In this document: positions 8,107-15,725 of the stretch, one piece after another
Position numbering within the stretch: position 1 is the first letter of the stretch
Layout: the number at the start of each line of letters is the position of its first letter
Source of the DNA: Geothermobacter sp964441925
GTDB lineage: Bacteria > Desulfobacterota > Desulfuromonadia > Desulfuromonadales > Geothermobacteraceae
Length of the DNA: 61,842 nt
Direction: 5' to 3'
Assembly: GCA_964441925.1 (NCBI GenBank)
Contig: CAYTVY010000001.1
Span: 1 to 61,842, forward strand
Program-made: the position numbers and the translations under genes
The notes under the pieces: model-generated
What the model saw: the letters and a program-made list of their open reading frames with translations, nothing else
The model's database searches: none
What the model was told of the DNA's origin: nothing

Positions 8107-9054
8107 TCACAGCCATCGGCGCAGGGCGTCCGTAACGAGGTCGATGCCGCGCCGCGCGCAAGCGAATGTTCCCGCCGAGGCCATCACGGCATGCGATGCG
8201 CCTTCGATGCAGACATGTTCCACCGGAACACCGGCGTCCCGCAGGCGCTGAACGTAGTGCAGGCCCTCGTCGCGGAACGGGCAGAACCCGGCCGTAATCA
8301 CAAAGGCCCGCGGCAGGCCGGCCAGACTTTCCGCCAGGATCGGCGAGGCACGCACGTCCCGCGCGTCCTCGGGCGAATTCAGATACAGTCTGGTGAACCA
8401 GTCGATCGCCTCGCGCGGCAACCCGTAATAGGGATCGTCCAGTTCGCGGCGCGACGCGTAGGGAGGATCGGACTCCATCGTCAACGACGGCAGCACCGGG
8501 ATCTGAAGCGCGATCCGCGGGCCGTCCCGGTCCCGGGCGAGCAGGCAGGTGACGATGGTGAGGGTTCCGCCGGCACTGCCCCCGGTGATCGCGATACGAT
8601 CCCGGTCGATACCGAGTTCATCGGCGTTGTCCGCCACCCAGCAGAATGCCGCATAACAATCCTCCACCGCGGCCGGAAACTTGTTCTCCGGCGCCAGCCG
8701 GTAACCGACGTCAACGACCACCGCACCGGCGCTGTTGCAGAAATGGCGTGCGGAGTTCTCGAAGGTGTCGAGGTCGCCCAACGCGAAGGCGCCGCCGTGG
8801 AACATGATCAGCCCCGGCCGCGGTTCCGCCCGACCGGGCGGACCAGGCCAGTAGATGCGCACCGGAATTGCCCCCAGCGGCCCGGGGATGTTTTTCTCGA
8901 CGCGGCGATGGACGTCCTCGCGTGGCAGGTCCGTTCCGATCTTCGCGTCCTTGCTGAGCCGGCGGACAACCTCGATCGAAAGGTCATGCATCGGCGGCCC
9001 GCCGGCCGCCCGGGCGGCGTCGAGGAATGCCCTGACATCGGGATCAAGTTCCAT
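8107..9054 (-). CDS. HSL-family alpha/beta hydrolase with altered active site
   Basis: This 315-residue protein has the HSL fold landmarks: FHGGAF for the oxyanion hole, GYRLAPENKFPAAVEDC, the elbow GGSAGG with its serine, and the histidine in GASHAVM. The position that holds the catalytic aspartate in relatives (xYDPxRDEG) reads GFCPFRDEG here, so the acid is replaced by cysteine, and GDSAGG has become GGSAGG. It may be catalytically weak, use another acid, or have changed function. The start at 9054 follows the receptor stop by 23 bases; an upstream in-frame ATG would overlap the receptor. It is the receptor-B counterpart of the esterase at 274-1254. Confidence 0.83.
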   Translation of the reverse strand: MELDPDVRAFLDAARAAGGPPMHDLSIEVVRRLSKDAKIGTDLPREDVHRRVEKNIPGPLGAIPVRIYWPGPPGRAEPRPGLIMFHGGAFALGDLDTFENSARHFCNSAGAVVVDVGYRLAPENKFPAAVEDCYAAFCWVADNADELGIDRDRIAITGGSAGGTLTIVTCLLARDRDGPRIALQIPVLPSLTMESDPPYASRRELDDPYYGLPREAIDWFTRLYLNSPEDARDVRASPILAESLAGLPRAFVITAGFCPFRDEGLHYVQRLRDAGVPVEHVCIEGASHAVMASAGTFACARRGIDLVTDALRRWL

Positions 9055-9077
9055 CACGGCGCACCCCGCAACCCGGC

Positions 9078-11363
9078 TCAGTACACGAGGCTGAGGCTGA
9101 GGCCCCATTCGCGCGGGGGGGCCCACTGCACCTCGGCAAAGCCCAGCGCATTGCTGAGGTCGGTGGCCGCCAGGATGTATCTTTCGTCGGTCAGGTTGGT
9201 GGCAAACAGGGCGATGGACCAGTTGCCGCCGGCGCTTTCAAAGACCAGCCTGGCGTTGAGCAGGGAGTAGCCTTTTTGAAGACCAAACGGGCTGTTGAGC
9301 GCGTCGTGATGGATCTTGCTCTTGTAGACCCAGTCGAGCCGCCCGACCACCTGGCCGGCGTTGCCCGCGGGAACCGTGTACTGCCCCGACAAGGTCACCG
9401 TCCATTTGGGGGTCTTGACGAACTTGCTGTCCACGGTGATCGGCGCACCGGGATCGACCCTGGTGTACTCGGCATCGGTCAGCCCCGCCCCGGCGGTCAG
9501 GACAAGGCCGGGCGCCGGCAGGGCCATCGCCTCGATCTCGAAGCCCTTGATTCTCGCCCTGGCGGCGTTGTCGATGACGGTGGTCGGTTCACCGGTTTCG
9601 GGATCGCCCCTGACCACCGTGAACTGGATGTCCCGGTAGTCGCTGTAGAAGAAGGTCCCGTTGAACCGCAGGCGACGCTCGAGCAGGGTCGATCTGAGCC
9701 CGGCCTCATAGGTCCAGACGAATTCGGGCTTGAAGGGCTTGAATGCCGTGCCGGACAGGGAACGCCAGTTGATGCCGCCGCTCTTGAACCCGCGGGCCAC
9801 CGAGACATAGGTCATGACATCCTCGGTCCACTGGTATTCGATCCCGGCCCGGCCGGAGACCGCCTGAAAGCTCTTTTTCTCCCTCTCGAAGGGCACGAGC
9901 ACCAGCCCCGAGAATTGCCGGATCTGCGAGCGCGCCACATCCTTCTTGTCGTCGGTAAAGCGCAGGCCGCCGGTAAAGCTGAGCTTGTCGGTGAGGGCCA
10001 AGGTCCCCTGTCCGAAAGCCGCATAGCTCTTGTTGTCTGTCTGCTGTTCGGCGGTAAAGCTGATGTCGAGCCCGATAATGTTCCTGAGATCACCGTACAC
10101 CACGATCGGATTCACGTGCGAGGCGTCCTCCTGAAAGTAGTACAGACCGAACACCCAGTTGAGGCGGTCATCGAAAGACAGTCCGCTGACTTGCAGCTCC
10201 TGGCTGAACTGGTTCTGGTCGATCGTGGAAAGGAAATCGATGATGTCGTATATCGACCCGTCGGGATCGACGGCGCTTTTCGCCGTCATGTCGCGGTAGC
10301 TGGTGATCGACTTGATGGCCCAGCCTCCGAGATCCCAGTTCACGGTCAGAGCTATGCCCCAGACATCGAGGTCGTTGGCGTTGCCTTTATTGGAAAACGT
10401 CGTGAAGTCGCTGTCGGTGGCGAAGGCCTCGCCATAGGGCGGATTGACGAACATGTTCAGGAGACCGACAAGCGGTGCCTGGACAAATGCCACGACCTTG
10501 CGCACCGGGCCCTGCTCGCGCACCCGGGTTCCGTCAACCGACAACAGCACGTCGAGATCGGGGGTCGGCGTCCAGTCGATCAGGGCCCGGCCGGAAAGCT
10601 TGTTCTGGTTGCCCATACGGTCGATCTGGTTACCGGTGAAGAAATCGAGGCGCTGGCCATAGCCATGCCGGTTGCGGGTCGCCCCGGCGAGCTTCATGGC
10701 CAGCTTGCCCGGCACCAGGGGAATGTTGACGCTCAGCTTGCCGTCGATGCGATCGAACCGGCCGGTGGTGACCTGCGCCTTGGTCGCGAACTCGTCGCCC
10801 GGCCTCTCGGTCACCACATTGACGGCACCGCCGGTCGTGTTCTTGCCGAACAGGGTGCCCTGCGGGCCACGCAGGATCTCGACCCGCTCGAGGTCCATCA
10901 GGTCGATGTCGACGCCTTGCATGCGGCCCATGTAGACACCGTCGACATAGATACCGACTCCCGGGTCCTTGAAAATATTGGGGTCCTCCTGGCCGATGCC
11001 CCGGATGTAGACAACCGCCGCACTGCGGCCAAACTGGCCGTGGTTGAAGAAGCTGAAATTGGGCGTGAACTGGCCGATTCCCTTGAGGCTGGTCAGCGAC
11101 TTCATTTCCATGTCATCGGCGCTGAAGACGCTGACCGATATCGGCACTTCCTGCAGGCTCTCCTCGCGTTTGCGCGAGGTCACGACGATTTCCTCGATCA
11201 CCGCCTGCTCCTCGTCGTCGGCTTCCTGAGAAAGCGCCGGCGTGTTTCCGGCCAGGATACCGGTTGCCAATAGAACGACCATCAAGGCCGCCGTGCACGG
11301 CTGCATCGTGCATGGAAACAGAAGCGAGGGCATGCGCCTCGACCTCTGACTTGTCGTCATCAT
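9078..11363 (-). CDS. TonB-dependent outer-membrane receptor, copy B of a paralogous pair
   Basis: This 761-residue receptor has a signal peptide (..NTPALSQEA), the TonB-box-like EEIVVTSRKREE, a plug with LQEVPISVSVF and LRGPQGTLFGKNTTGG, and a barrel ending WGLSLSLVY. The ATG at 11363 is used because GGGGAGG lies 9 bases upstream, exactly as in copy A. Copies A and B are alike from the leader through the C-terminus, which indicates a tandem-type duplication of a whole receptor unit followed by divergence in the extracellular loops. The gene is divergent from tetR, with the operator pair between them. It probably leads a unit with the esterase, MFS carrier and SDR. Confidence 0.93.
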   Translation of the reverse strand: MMTTSQRSRRMPSLLFPCTMQPCTAALMVVLLATGILAGNTPALSQEADDEEQAVIEEIVVTSRKREESLQEVPISVSVFSADDMEMKSLTSLKGIGQFTPNFSFFNHGQFGRSAAVVYIRGIGQEDPNIFKDPGVGIYVDGVYMGRMQGVDIDLMDLERVEILRGPQGTLFGKNTTGGAVNVVTERPGDEFATKAQVTTGRFDRIDGKLSVNIPLVPGKLAMKLAGATRNRHGYGQRLDFFTGNQIDRMGNQNKLSGRALIDWTPTPDLDVLLSVDGTRVREQGPVRKVVAFVQAPLVGLLNMFVNPPYGEAFATDSDFTTFSNKGNANDLDVWGIALTVNWDLGGWAIKSITSYRDMTAKSAVDPDGSIYDIIDFLSTIDQNQFSQELQVSGLSFDDRLNWVFGLYYFQEDASHVNPIVVYGDLRNIIGLDISFTAEQQTDNKSYAAFGQGTLALTDKLSFTGGLRFTDDKKDVARSQIRQFSGLVLVPFEREKKSFQAVSGRAGIEYQWTEDVMTYVSVARGFKSGGINWRSLSGTAFKPFKPEFVWTYEAGLRSTLLERRLRFNGTFFYSDYRDIQFTVVRGDPETGEPTTVIDNAARARIKGFEIEAMALPAPGLVLTAGAGLTDAEYTRVDPGAPITVDSKFVKTPKWTVTLSGQYTVPAGNAGQVVGRLDWVYKSKIHHDALNSPFGLQKGYSLLNARLVFESAGGNWSIALFATNLTDERYILAATDLSNALGFAEVQWAPPREWGLSLSLVY

Positions 11364-11486
11364 GATATTCAACCTCCCCACGACCCCTGACGTGTGTCTG
11401 AGAATTTTCGCCGCACATCCTGTCGGAAAGCGCCCCAACTCCGCCTGGAACGACACACTCAGGCCCCGGAACTGATTGTCACCGCC

Positions 11487-11504
11487 TCGAAGGCACCCCT
11501 TCGA
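11487..11504 (-). promoter_or_regulatory. 5'-leader inverted repeat of receptor B
   Basis: TCGAAGG-CACC-CCTTCGA repeats the element seen before receptor A, at the same distance from the -10 box. The rest of the two leaders has diverged much more, so this stem looks selected. Confidence 0.55.
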
Positions 11505-11514
11505 ATATCGCCCT

Positions 11515-11543
11515 AATGTATCAAACGATCGATCTGCTGGCAA
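11515..11543 (-). promoter_or_regulatory. Promoter of receptor B (TTGCCA-N17-TACATT)
   Basis: Leftward TTGCCA (11543-11538), a 17-base spacer and TACATT (11520-11515) match the arrangement before receptor A, with a better -10. The distal palindrome lies in the spacer and touches the -10. Confidence 0.6.
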
Positions 11544-11563
11544 CATATATCAATCGTTCGATA
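11519..11563. promoter_or_regulatory. Tandem palindromic operator between receptor B and tetR
   Basis: TATCAAACGATCGAT (11519-11533) and TATCAATCGTTCGATA (11548-11563) are identical to the arms before receptor A, with the same spacing and only two changes in the intervening bases. The site lies between the leftward receptor promoter and a rightward TTGACA at 11568. One bound TetR pair could therefore repress the receptor and its own gene. Confidence 0.75.
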
Positions 11564-11567
11564 TGTA

Positions 11568-11596
11568 TTGACACTCGAGCCGGGGGGTTGTTATCG
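11568..11596 (+). promoter_or_regulatory. Candidate promoter of tetR and the carboxylase operon
   Basis: A perfect TTGACA (11568-11573) starts 5 bases after the operator. The hexamer 17 bases further on is TTATCG, a poor -10, so the exact start is uncertain. The stretch from here to the tetR ATG at 11723 shows no other feature. Confidence 0.4.
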
Positions 11597-11722
11597 TGGC
11601 CAGGAGCCAAGGGCATTCGGCCGTCGGCCCCGAACCGGCCGGGGTGCCCGCAGTTTGTATTTACGTTCGCCGGCGGGGCCGGTGGTTTGTTGCGTAAGGC
11701 TGTGACCTGGGAGAGGACGGCA

Positions 11723-12328
11723 ATGTCCGCACGTACCGATACCAAAGACGAGCTGATGGAAGTGGCGACCGAGCTGTTCGCTGCCCATGGATTCGCGGGA
11801 ACCTCGATCCGCGATATCGCCCGGGCAATGAACATGAGCATCTCGAACATCTACCACTACTTCGGCAACAAAGAGGGGCTGTGGCTCAAGATCCTCGAAT
11901 ATTCGGTTCAAAAGCTGCCTGAAACCTTGCGCGAGGCGGTCGATCAGGATGCCGAACCGCTGGAAAAACTCCGGGTGCTGATCCAGACACATCTGCGCTC
12001 GGCCGAGGGCCACCGCCGGGAATGGCGGATTTTCTTTGTCGATGAGGAACGGCTGTCGGCCGAAGGCATGGAGCGCAACCGCAAACTCCAGCGCGAGATA
12101 CTCGACATCTATCTCGATGCCATCCGCGAGGTTCAGAACGCCGGCTATGCCCGCGACTGCCACCCCAAGGTCCTCGCCTTCAACATCATCGGCATGATCA
12201 ACTGGTACCTGCGGTGGTTTCGCCGGGGCGGCGAGCTTTCGGAACAGGAGGCCTATGACGAGATCATCGCCTTCATCATGCGCGGCATCGGCGCCGGCGA
12301 CGCCGAAATCCGGTCCCGGGAAACCTAG
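11723..12328 (+). CDS. TetR-family transcriptional regulator
   Basis: This 201-residue protein has a TetR helix-turn-helix at residues 27-52 (GTSIRDIARAMNMSISNIYH) followed by YFGNKEGLW. Its C-terminal ligand domain resembles regulators of acyl-CoA and aromatic catabolism. The start at 11723 is set by GGGAGAGGA just upstream; an in-frame ATG at 11516 would place the operator inside the gene and is rejected. The divergent tandem operator suggests autoregulation plus control of both TonB receptors. It is separated by only 48 bases from the carboxylase genes, so the regulator and catabolic operon may share a transcript. The effector could be the ketone or a CoA intermediate (inference). Confidence 0.92.
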   Translation: MSARTDTKDELMEVATELFAAHGFAGTSIRDIARAMNMSISNIYHYFGNKEGLWLKILEYSVQKLPETLREAVDQDAEPLEKLRVLIQTHLRSAEGHRREWRIFFVDEERLSAEGMERNRKLQREILDIYLDAIREVQNAGYARDCHPKVLAFNIIGMINWYLRWFRRGGELSEQEAYDEIIAFIMRGIGAGDAEIRSRET

Positions 12329-12376
12329 AGTGGCTCGGGACTGACAGGTCGTTCCCCGCGCGGGCATGTACAGACA

Positions 12377-14434
12377 ATGGCTTTTACAGTCGACATCGAC
12401 ACCGGCGGCACGTTTACCGACGGCTTTATCGTGCGCGGCGGCGAGGTGCGAACCGTCAAGGTTCCGACGACACCGCATGATCTGACGGTCTGCTTCGCCG
12501 CCTGCATTCAGGCCGCGGCCGACGCCTTCGGGCTCGATCTCGTCCGGTTTCTCCACGAGGTGGACATCATCCGGTTCTCCAACACCATCGGCACCAACAC
12601 CCTTATCGAGCGCGACGGCAGCCGCATCGGTCTCATCGTCAGCGCCGGCCGTGAGAACCTGGCGCCGAGCGCCGAGGCCGGCGGACGGCCGCCGCTGGTC
12701 TCCCCCGACATGGTGACCGGCGTGATCGAGAGCGTCGAGGACGACGGCACCGTTGCGCGCGCCCCCGAGCCAGACGAGGTCCTCGAAGCCGCGCAGAACC
12801 TGATCGACAAGGGCGCCCGCTGCCTGGTCGTGGCGCTGACCAATTCCCATCTCAACGCCGCCAACGAACGCGCCGTGCGCGATATCATCAAGCGCGAATA
12901 CCCCCGCGATTATCTGGGTTCCGTGCCGGTCTACATGTCGGCAAATGCAACCCTGCACTCGGATCAAAGCCGACGCATCAATGCCGCCGTGGTGAACGCC
13001 TACATCCACGCCAGGCTGGCGCGGCTCCTCTACAAGGCCGAAGAGGACCTGCGGAAACAGCATTACAGCCGGACCCTTTTTATCGGCCATAACAACGGCG
13101 CGGTGGCCCGGGTCGCCAAGACCAGAGCCATCAATACCTATAATTCGGGGCCCGCTGCCGGCCTGCTCGGCGCCCGCGAGACCGGCCGGCTTTACCGCCT
13201 CGACAATCTGATTTCGACCGACATGGGCGGCACCTCCTTCGATGTCGGCTGCGTCCGCGCCGGCGAGATCGCCATCGATCCCGATCCCGACATCGAAGGG
13301 TTCCGCTGCGGCCTGCCGATGATCTCGATCCGGGCGCTCGGCGCCGGCGGCGGAACCATCGCCACGGTTGTCGATGCCAGCCTGCGGGTCGGGCCGAAAT
13401 CGGCCGGCGCCATGCCCGGGCCCGCCTGCTTCGGGCTCGGCGGAACCGAGCCCACGGTCACGGATGCCAATCTCGTGCTCGGCATCCTCGATCCCGACTA
13501 TTTCCTCGGCGGCCGGATGCAGCTCGATGTGCAAAAGGCCCGCGACGCCATCGATGACAAGGTCGCCACGCCGCTTGCCATCACCGTAGACGAGGCCGCG
13601 GCCCGGATCCGGGCGCAGATCAACCGGTCGATGGGCGATGCGGTGACGGCGATAAAGGCCGCCCTGGCGCTCGGCTGCCGACCGGTGATCGTCGCCTATG
13701 GTGGTGCCGGCGGCCTGCATGCCTGCGACATCGCCGAAGCGGCGGGCATCGACAAGGTGATCATGACCCCGTTTGCCGCCGTCTCCTCGGCGTTTGGTTC
13801 ATCGCTCATGGATGTCGGCCATCAGTACTACCGCCGCCTCGATGCCCCCTTGCGCCAGCGCACGACACGCAAGCGCATTCTGGCGGCGGTTTCCGAGATG
13901 CGCCGCGAAGCCGGGCGCGACATGCGCGGTGAGGGTTTTGCCGGCGACAGCATCCATGGCGAACTGCAGTTGTTTGTCAAAGACGGCGCAGGCCGGTGCG
14001 AGGCGGTGGTGCCGGCGCCCGAAGACGCACTGGCGAACGCCAAGACCTTCAGCCGGCTGATCGAGACGGCCGGCAAGATGCTGGTGGACTCCATGCCTGC
14101 CGGCGCCCCGAAGGACGGTCCGGTCCGGGCGGTTCTGACCCTTGTCGGCTACCGCGCCCTGGCGCCGGTTCCCCATTACCGGATCACCGAAATGCCGCCG
14201 GCAAGGACGAAGGTGGACAGTGCGCGAAAGGGCTGTCGGCCGGTCCAACTGGGCGACGATCGGGATGCCTGCGAGGTGCCGGTCTTCGAGCGCGCCAAAC
14301 TCGGGCGCGGCCACGCATTTGCGGGGCCTGCTCTCGTCGAGTCGGATCAGACCACCCTGTTCGTGCCGCCGGGCTGGCGGCTTGAGATCGACCGCTTCGA
14401 CAACGCCGTGCTGGAACGGGCGGAGGGATCATGA
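12377..14434 (+). CDS. HyuA-type ATPase subunit of an ATP-dependent ketone carboxylase (alpha)
   Basis: This 685-residue protein belongs to the hydantoinase A / acetone carboxylase beta family. It has both ASKHA phosphate loops: DTGGTFTD at residue 9 and TDMGGTSFDVG near residue 280. Between them it has NTIGTNTLIERDG and NSGPAAGLLGA, all typical of the family. In acetone and acetophenone carboxylases this subunit uses ATP to activate bicarbonate and/or the ketone. It is the first of two HyuA paralogues in this operon; two copies are found in acetophenone carboxylase but not in acetone carboxylase. Its TGA overlaps the next ATG by 4 bases. Confidence 0.88.
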   Translation: MAFTVDIDTGGTFTDGFIVRGGEVRTVKVPTTPHDLTVCFAACIQAAADAFGLDLVRFLHEVDIIRFSNTIGTNTLIERDGSRIGLIVSAGRENLAPSAEAGGRPPLVSPDMVTGVIESVEDDGTVARAPEPDEVLEAAQNLIDKGARCLVVALTNSHLNAANERAVRDIIKREYPRDYLGSVPVYMSANATLHSDQSRRINAAVVNAYIHARLARLLYKAEEDLRKQHYSRTLFIGHNNGAVARVAKTRAINTYNSGPAAGLLGARETGRLYRLDNLISTDMGGTSFDVGCVRAGEIAIDPDPDIEGFRCGLPMISIRALGAGGGTIATVVDASLRVGPKSAGAMPGPACFGLGGTEPTVTDANLVLGILDPDYFLGGRMQLDVQKARDAIDDKVATPLAITVDEAAARIRAQINRSMGDAVTAIKAALALGCRPVIVAYGGAGGLHACDIAEAAGIDKVIMTPFAAVSSAFGSSLMDVGHQYYRRLDAPLRQRTTRKRILAAVSEMRREAGRDMRGEGFAGDSIHGELQLFVKDGAGRCEAVVPAPEDALANAKTFSRLIETAGKMLVDSMPAGAPKDGPVRAVLTLVGYRALAPVPHYRITEMPPARTKVDSARKGCRPVQLGDDRDACEVPVFERAKLGRGHAFAGPALVESDQTTLFVPPGWRLEIDRFDNAVLERAEGS

Positions 14435-14766
14435 AGGTCAGGATAACCGAATATCTCGACATCGATCTCGAACGCGAGATGTGGTGCTGCAACCGCTGCG
14501 GCCACGAAATCTTCGATGCCCGCGACAATTACAAGAAGGGGTGCCTGGTTGCCGAACGGCCGCTCGACGAGGTGCATCACCCCTTGATCGAGGGCCAAAC
14601 CTACAGTTTCCGGTTCGATCCCGATTATTGCCGCCTGCTTGAATTCTATTGCCCGGCGTGCGGCATCACCATCGAGAACGAATATCTGCCACCCGGACAT
14701 CCGATCACCCACGAGATCGAGCTCGATATCGATGCCCTCAAGGAGAGAGGCGGAACCCGGGAATGA
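14431..14766 (+). CDS. Zinc-ribbon gamma subunit of the carboxylase
   Basis: This 111-residue protein has two CxxC knuckles, CNRCGHEI near residue 16 and CPACG near residue 77, plus conserved basic and aromatic residues. This is the pattern and size of the acetone/acetophenone carboxylase gamma subunit (AcxC/Apc2). In those complexes the small metal-binding subunit helps hold the active-site assembly. GGAGGGATC precedes the ATG, which overlaps the stop of the ATPase gene; its own stop overlaps the next gene in the same way. The Cys arrangement rather than overall similarity carries this call. Confidence 0.75.
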   Translation: MKVRITEYLDIDLEREMWCCNRCGHEIFDARDNYKKGCLVAERPLDEVHHPLIEGQTYSFRFDPDYCRLLEFYCPACGITIENEYLPPGHPITHEIELDIDALKERGGTRE

Positions 14767-15716
14767 ACACCAGCCGCGATCTGTTCAACTCGTTCCTTGC
14801 CGGGCGCCCGCCGCCTCGACCGCCGGTGGTGCCGATGGCCGAGCCGCTGGCGGCGCGGATTGCGGGACTGTCGCTGCGCACCATGATGTCGGATGCCGGG
14901 CACTGGACGACAAGCCTGATCAGGACCGCCGATCTGCTGGGCCTCGATGGCATCGTCACCGGCTTCGATGCGACCCTGAGCGCCGAGGCCTGGGGCGCCG
15001 GCATCGCCTGGGATGACGACCGCCCACAGATCGAGGCGCCCCCTGGTACGATCACCCAAAGCCCGCTCGATGGCACCCGCCTGGCCACAGCGATCGAGAC
15101 CGCGAACCGGCTGGCGCAGACGCGCGGAACCGAGACCGCGCGGATCGCCGCCATGACCGGGCCGGCGACCCTCGCCCTTCAACTGTTCGGCACGACCGAT
15201 CTGGGGACGGTAATCCGGCAATTGAAACCCTGTGTGGTCAGCGTCGCCGAGCAGTTTCTGGCGAGCCGGTCGGACCTTCTCCTCATCATCGAGGGGCCGG
15301 CGCTGGCCGAGGCCGAAATCGGAGCAGCACACAAACGCGCCTTCGCCACCCTCGGCAAGGTCGCCGCCTATTACAACGTCGCCACAGCACTTTATGTCGA
15401 CGGTCACGCGGGCAAGGGCCTTGATCGTTTCGCGGCGATCGGCGCCGATTTCTACGTCATCGGCCCGGCCGACGATGGGGCGACGGTGCCGGTTGGCGAA
15501 GCCCTGGCGCTGGCCGCGCATGCCAGAGGCGTCGGCGTGGCGGTGCCCTTCGAGCGCCCGGACGAGGCCATGGCCATGTGCGCCGAGCTGGCCCGCGCCC
15601 GACAAGAAGGAGGCAATTTTTTCATTGCCAGTTCCGGGCCGCTTGCCGCCGATCTCGATATTGCCGCCACCCGGGCGCTGATCGAGCAGATGGCACAAAT
15701 CTTCGAAAGGCAGTGA
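14763..15716 (+). CDS. Uroporphyrinogen-decarboxylase-like protein inside the carboxylase operon
   Basis: This 317-residue protein has the UroD/MtbA-like TIM-barrel pattern: DLFNSFLAGRPPPRPPVVPM at the start, then ADLLGLDGIVTGFDATLSAE and AWGAGIAWDDDRPQIEAPP. The C-terminal half ends ASSGPLAADLDIA. Family members act on tetrapyrroles or transfer methyl groups between corrinoids and thiols; here the context argues for a non-haem role. The ATG at 14763 overlaps the gamma stop, and GGAGAGAGG lies upstream. Its size and operon position resemble the fifth, loosely bound subunit of acetophenone carboxylase, but I cannot show homology. Position between gamma and the second HyuA argues that it works with the complex. 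Confidence 0.62.
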   Translation: MNTSRDLFNSFLAGRPPPRPPVVPMAEPLAARIAGLSLRTMMSDAGHWTTSLIRTADLLGLDGIVTGFDATLSAEAWGAGIAWDDDRPQIEAPPGTITQSPLDGTRLATAIETANRLAQTRGTETARIAAMTGPATLALQLFGTTDLGTVIRQLKPCVVSVAEQFLASRSDLLLIIEGPALAEAEIGAAHKRAFATLGKVAAYYNVATALYVDGHAGKGLDRFAAIGADFYVIGPADDGATVPVGEALALAAHARGVGVAVPFERPDEAMAMCAELARARQEGGNFFIASSGPLAADLDIAATRALIEQMAQIFERQ

Positions 15717-15725
15717 GAGGACGTG

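Noticed and set aside
11516..11722. N-terminal extension of the TetR protein from an ATG at 11516
   Set aside because: It would translate the operator and promoter; a strong ribosome-binding site and the normal TetR start are at 11723.
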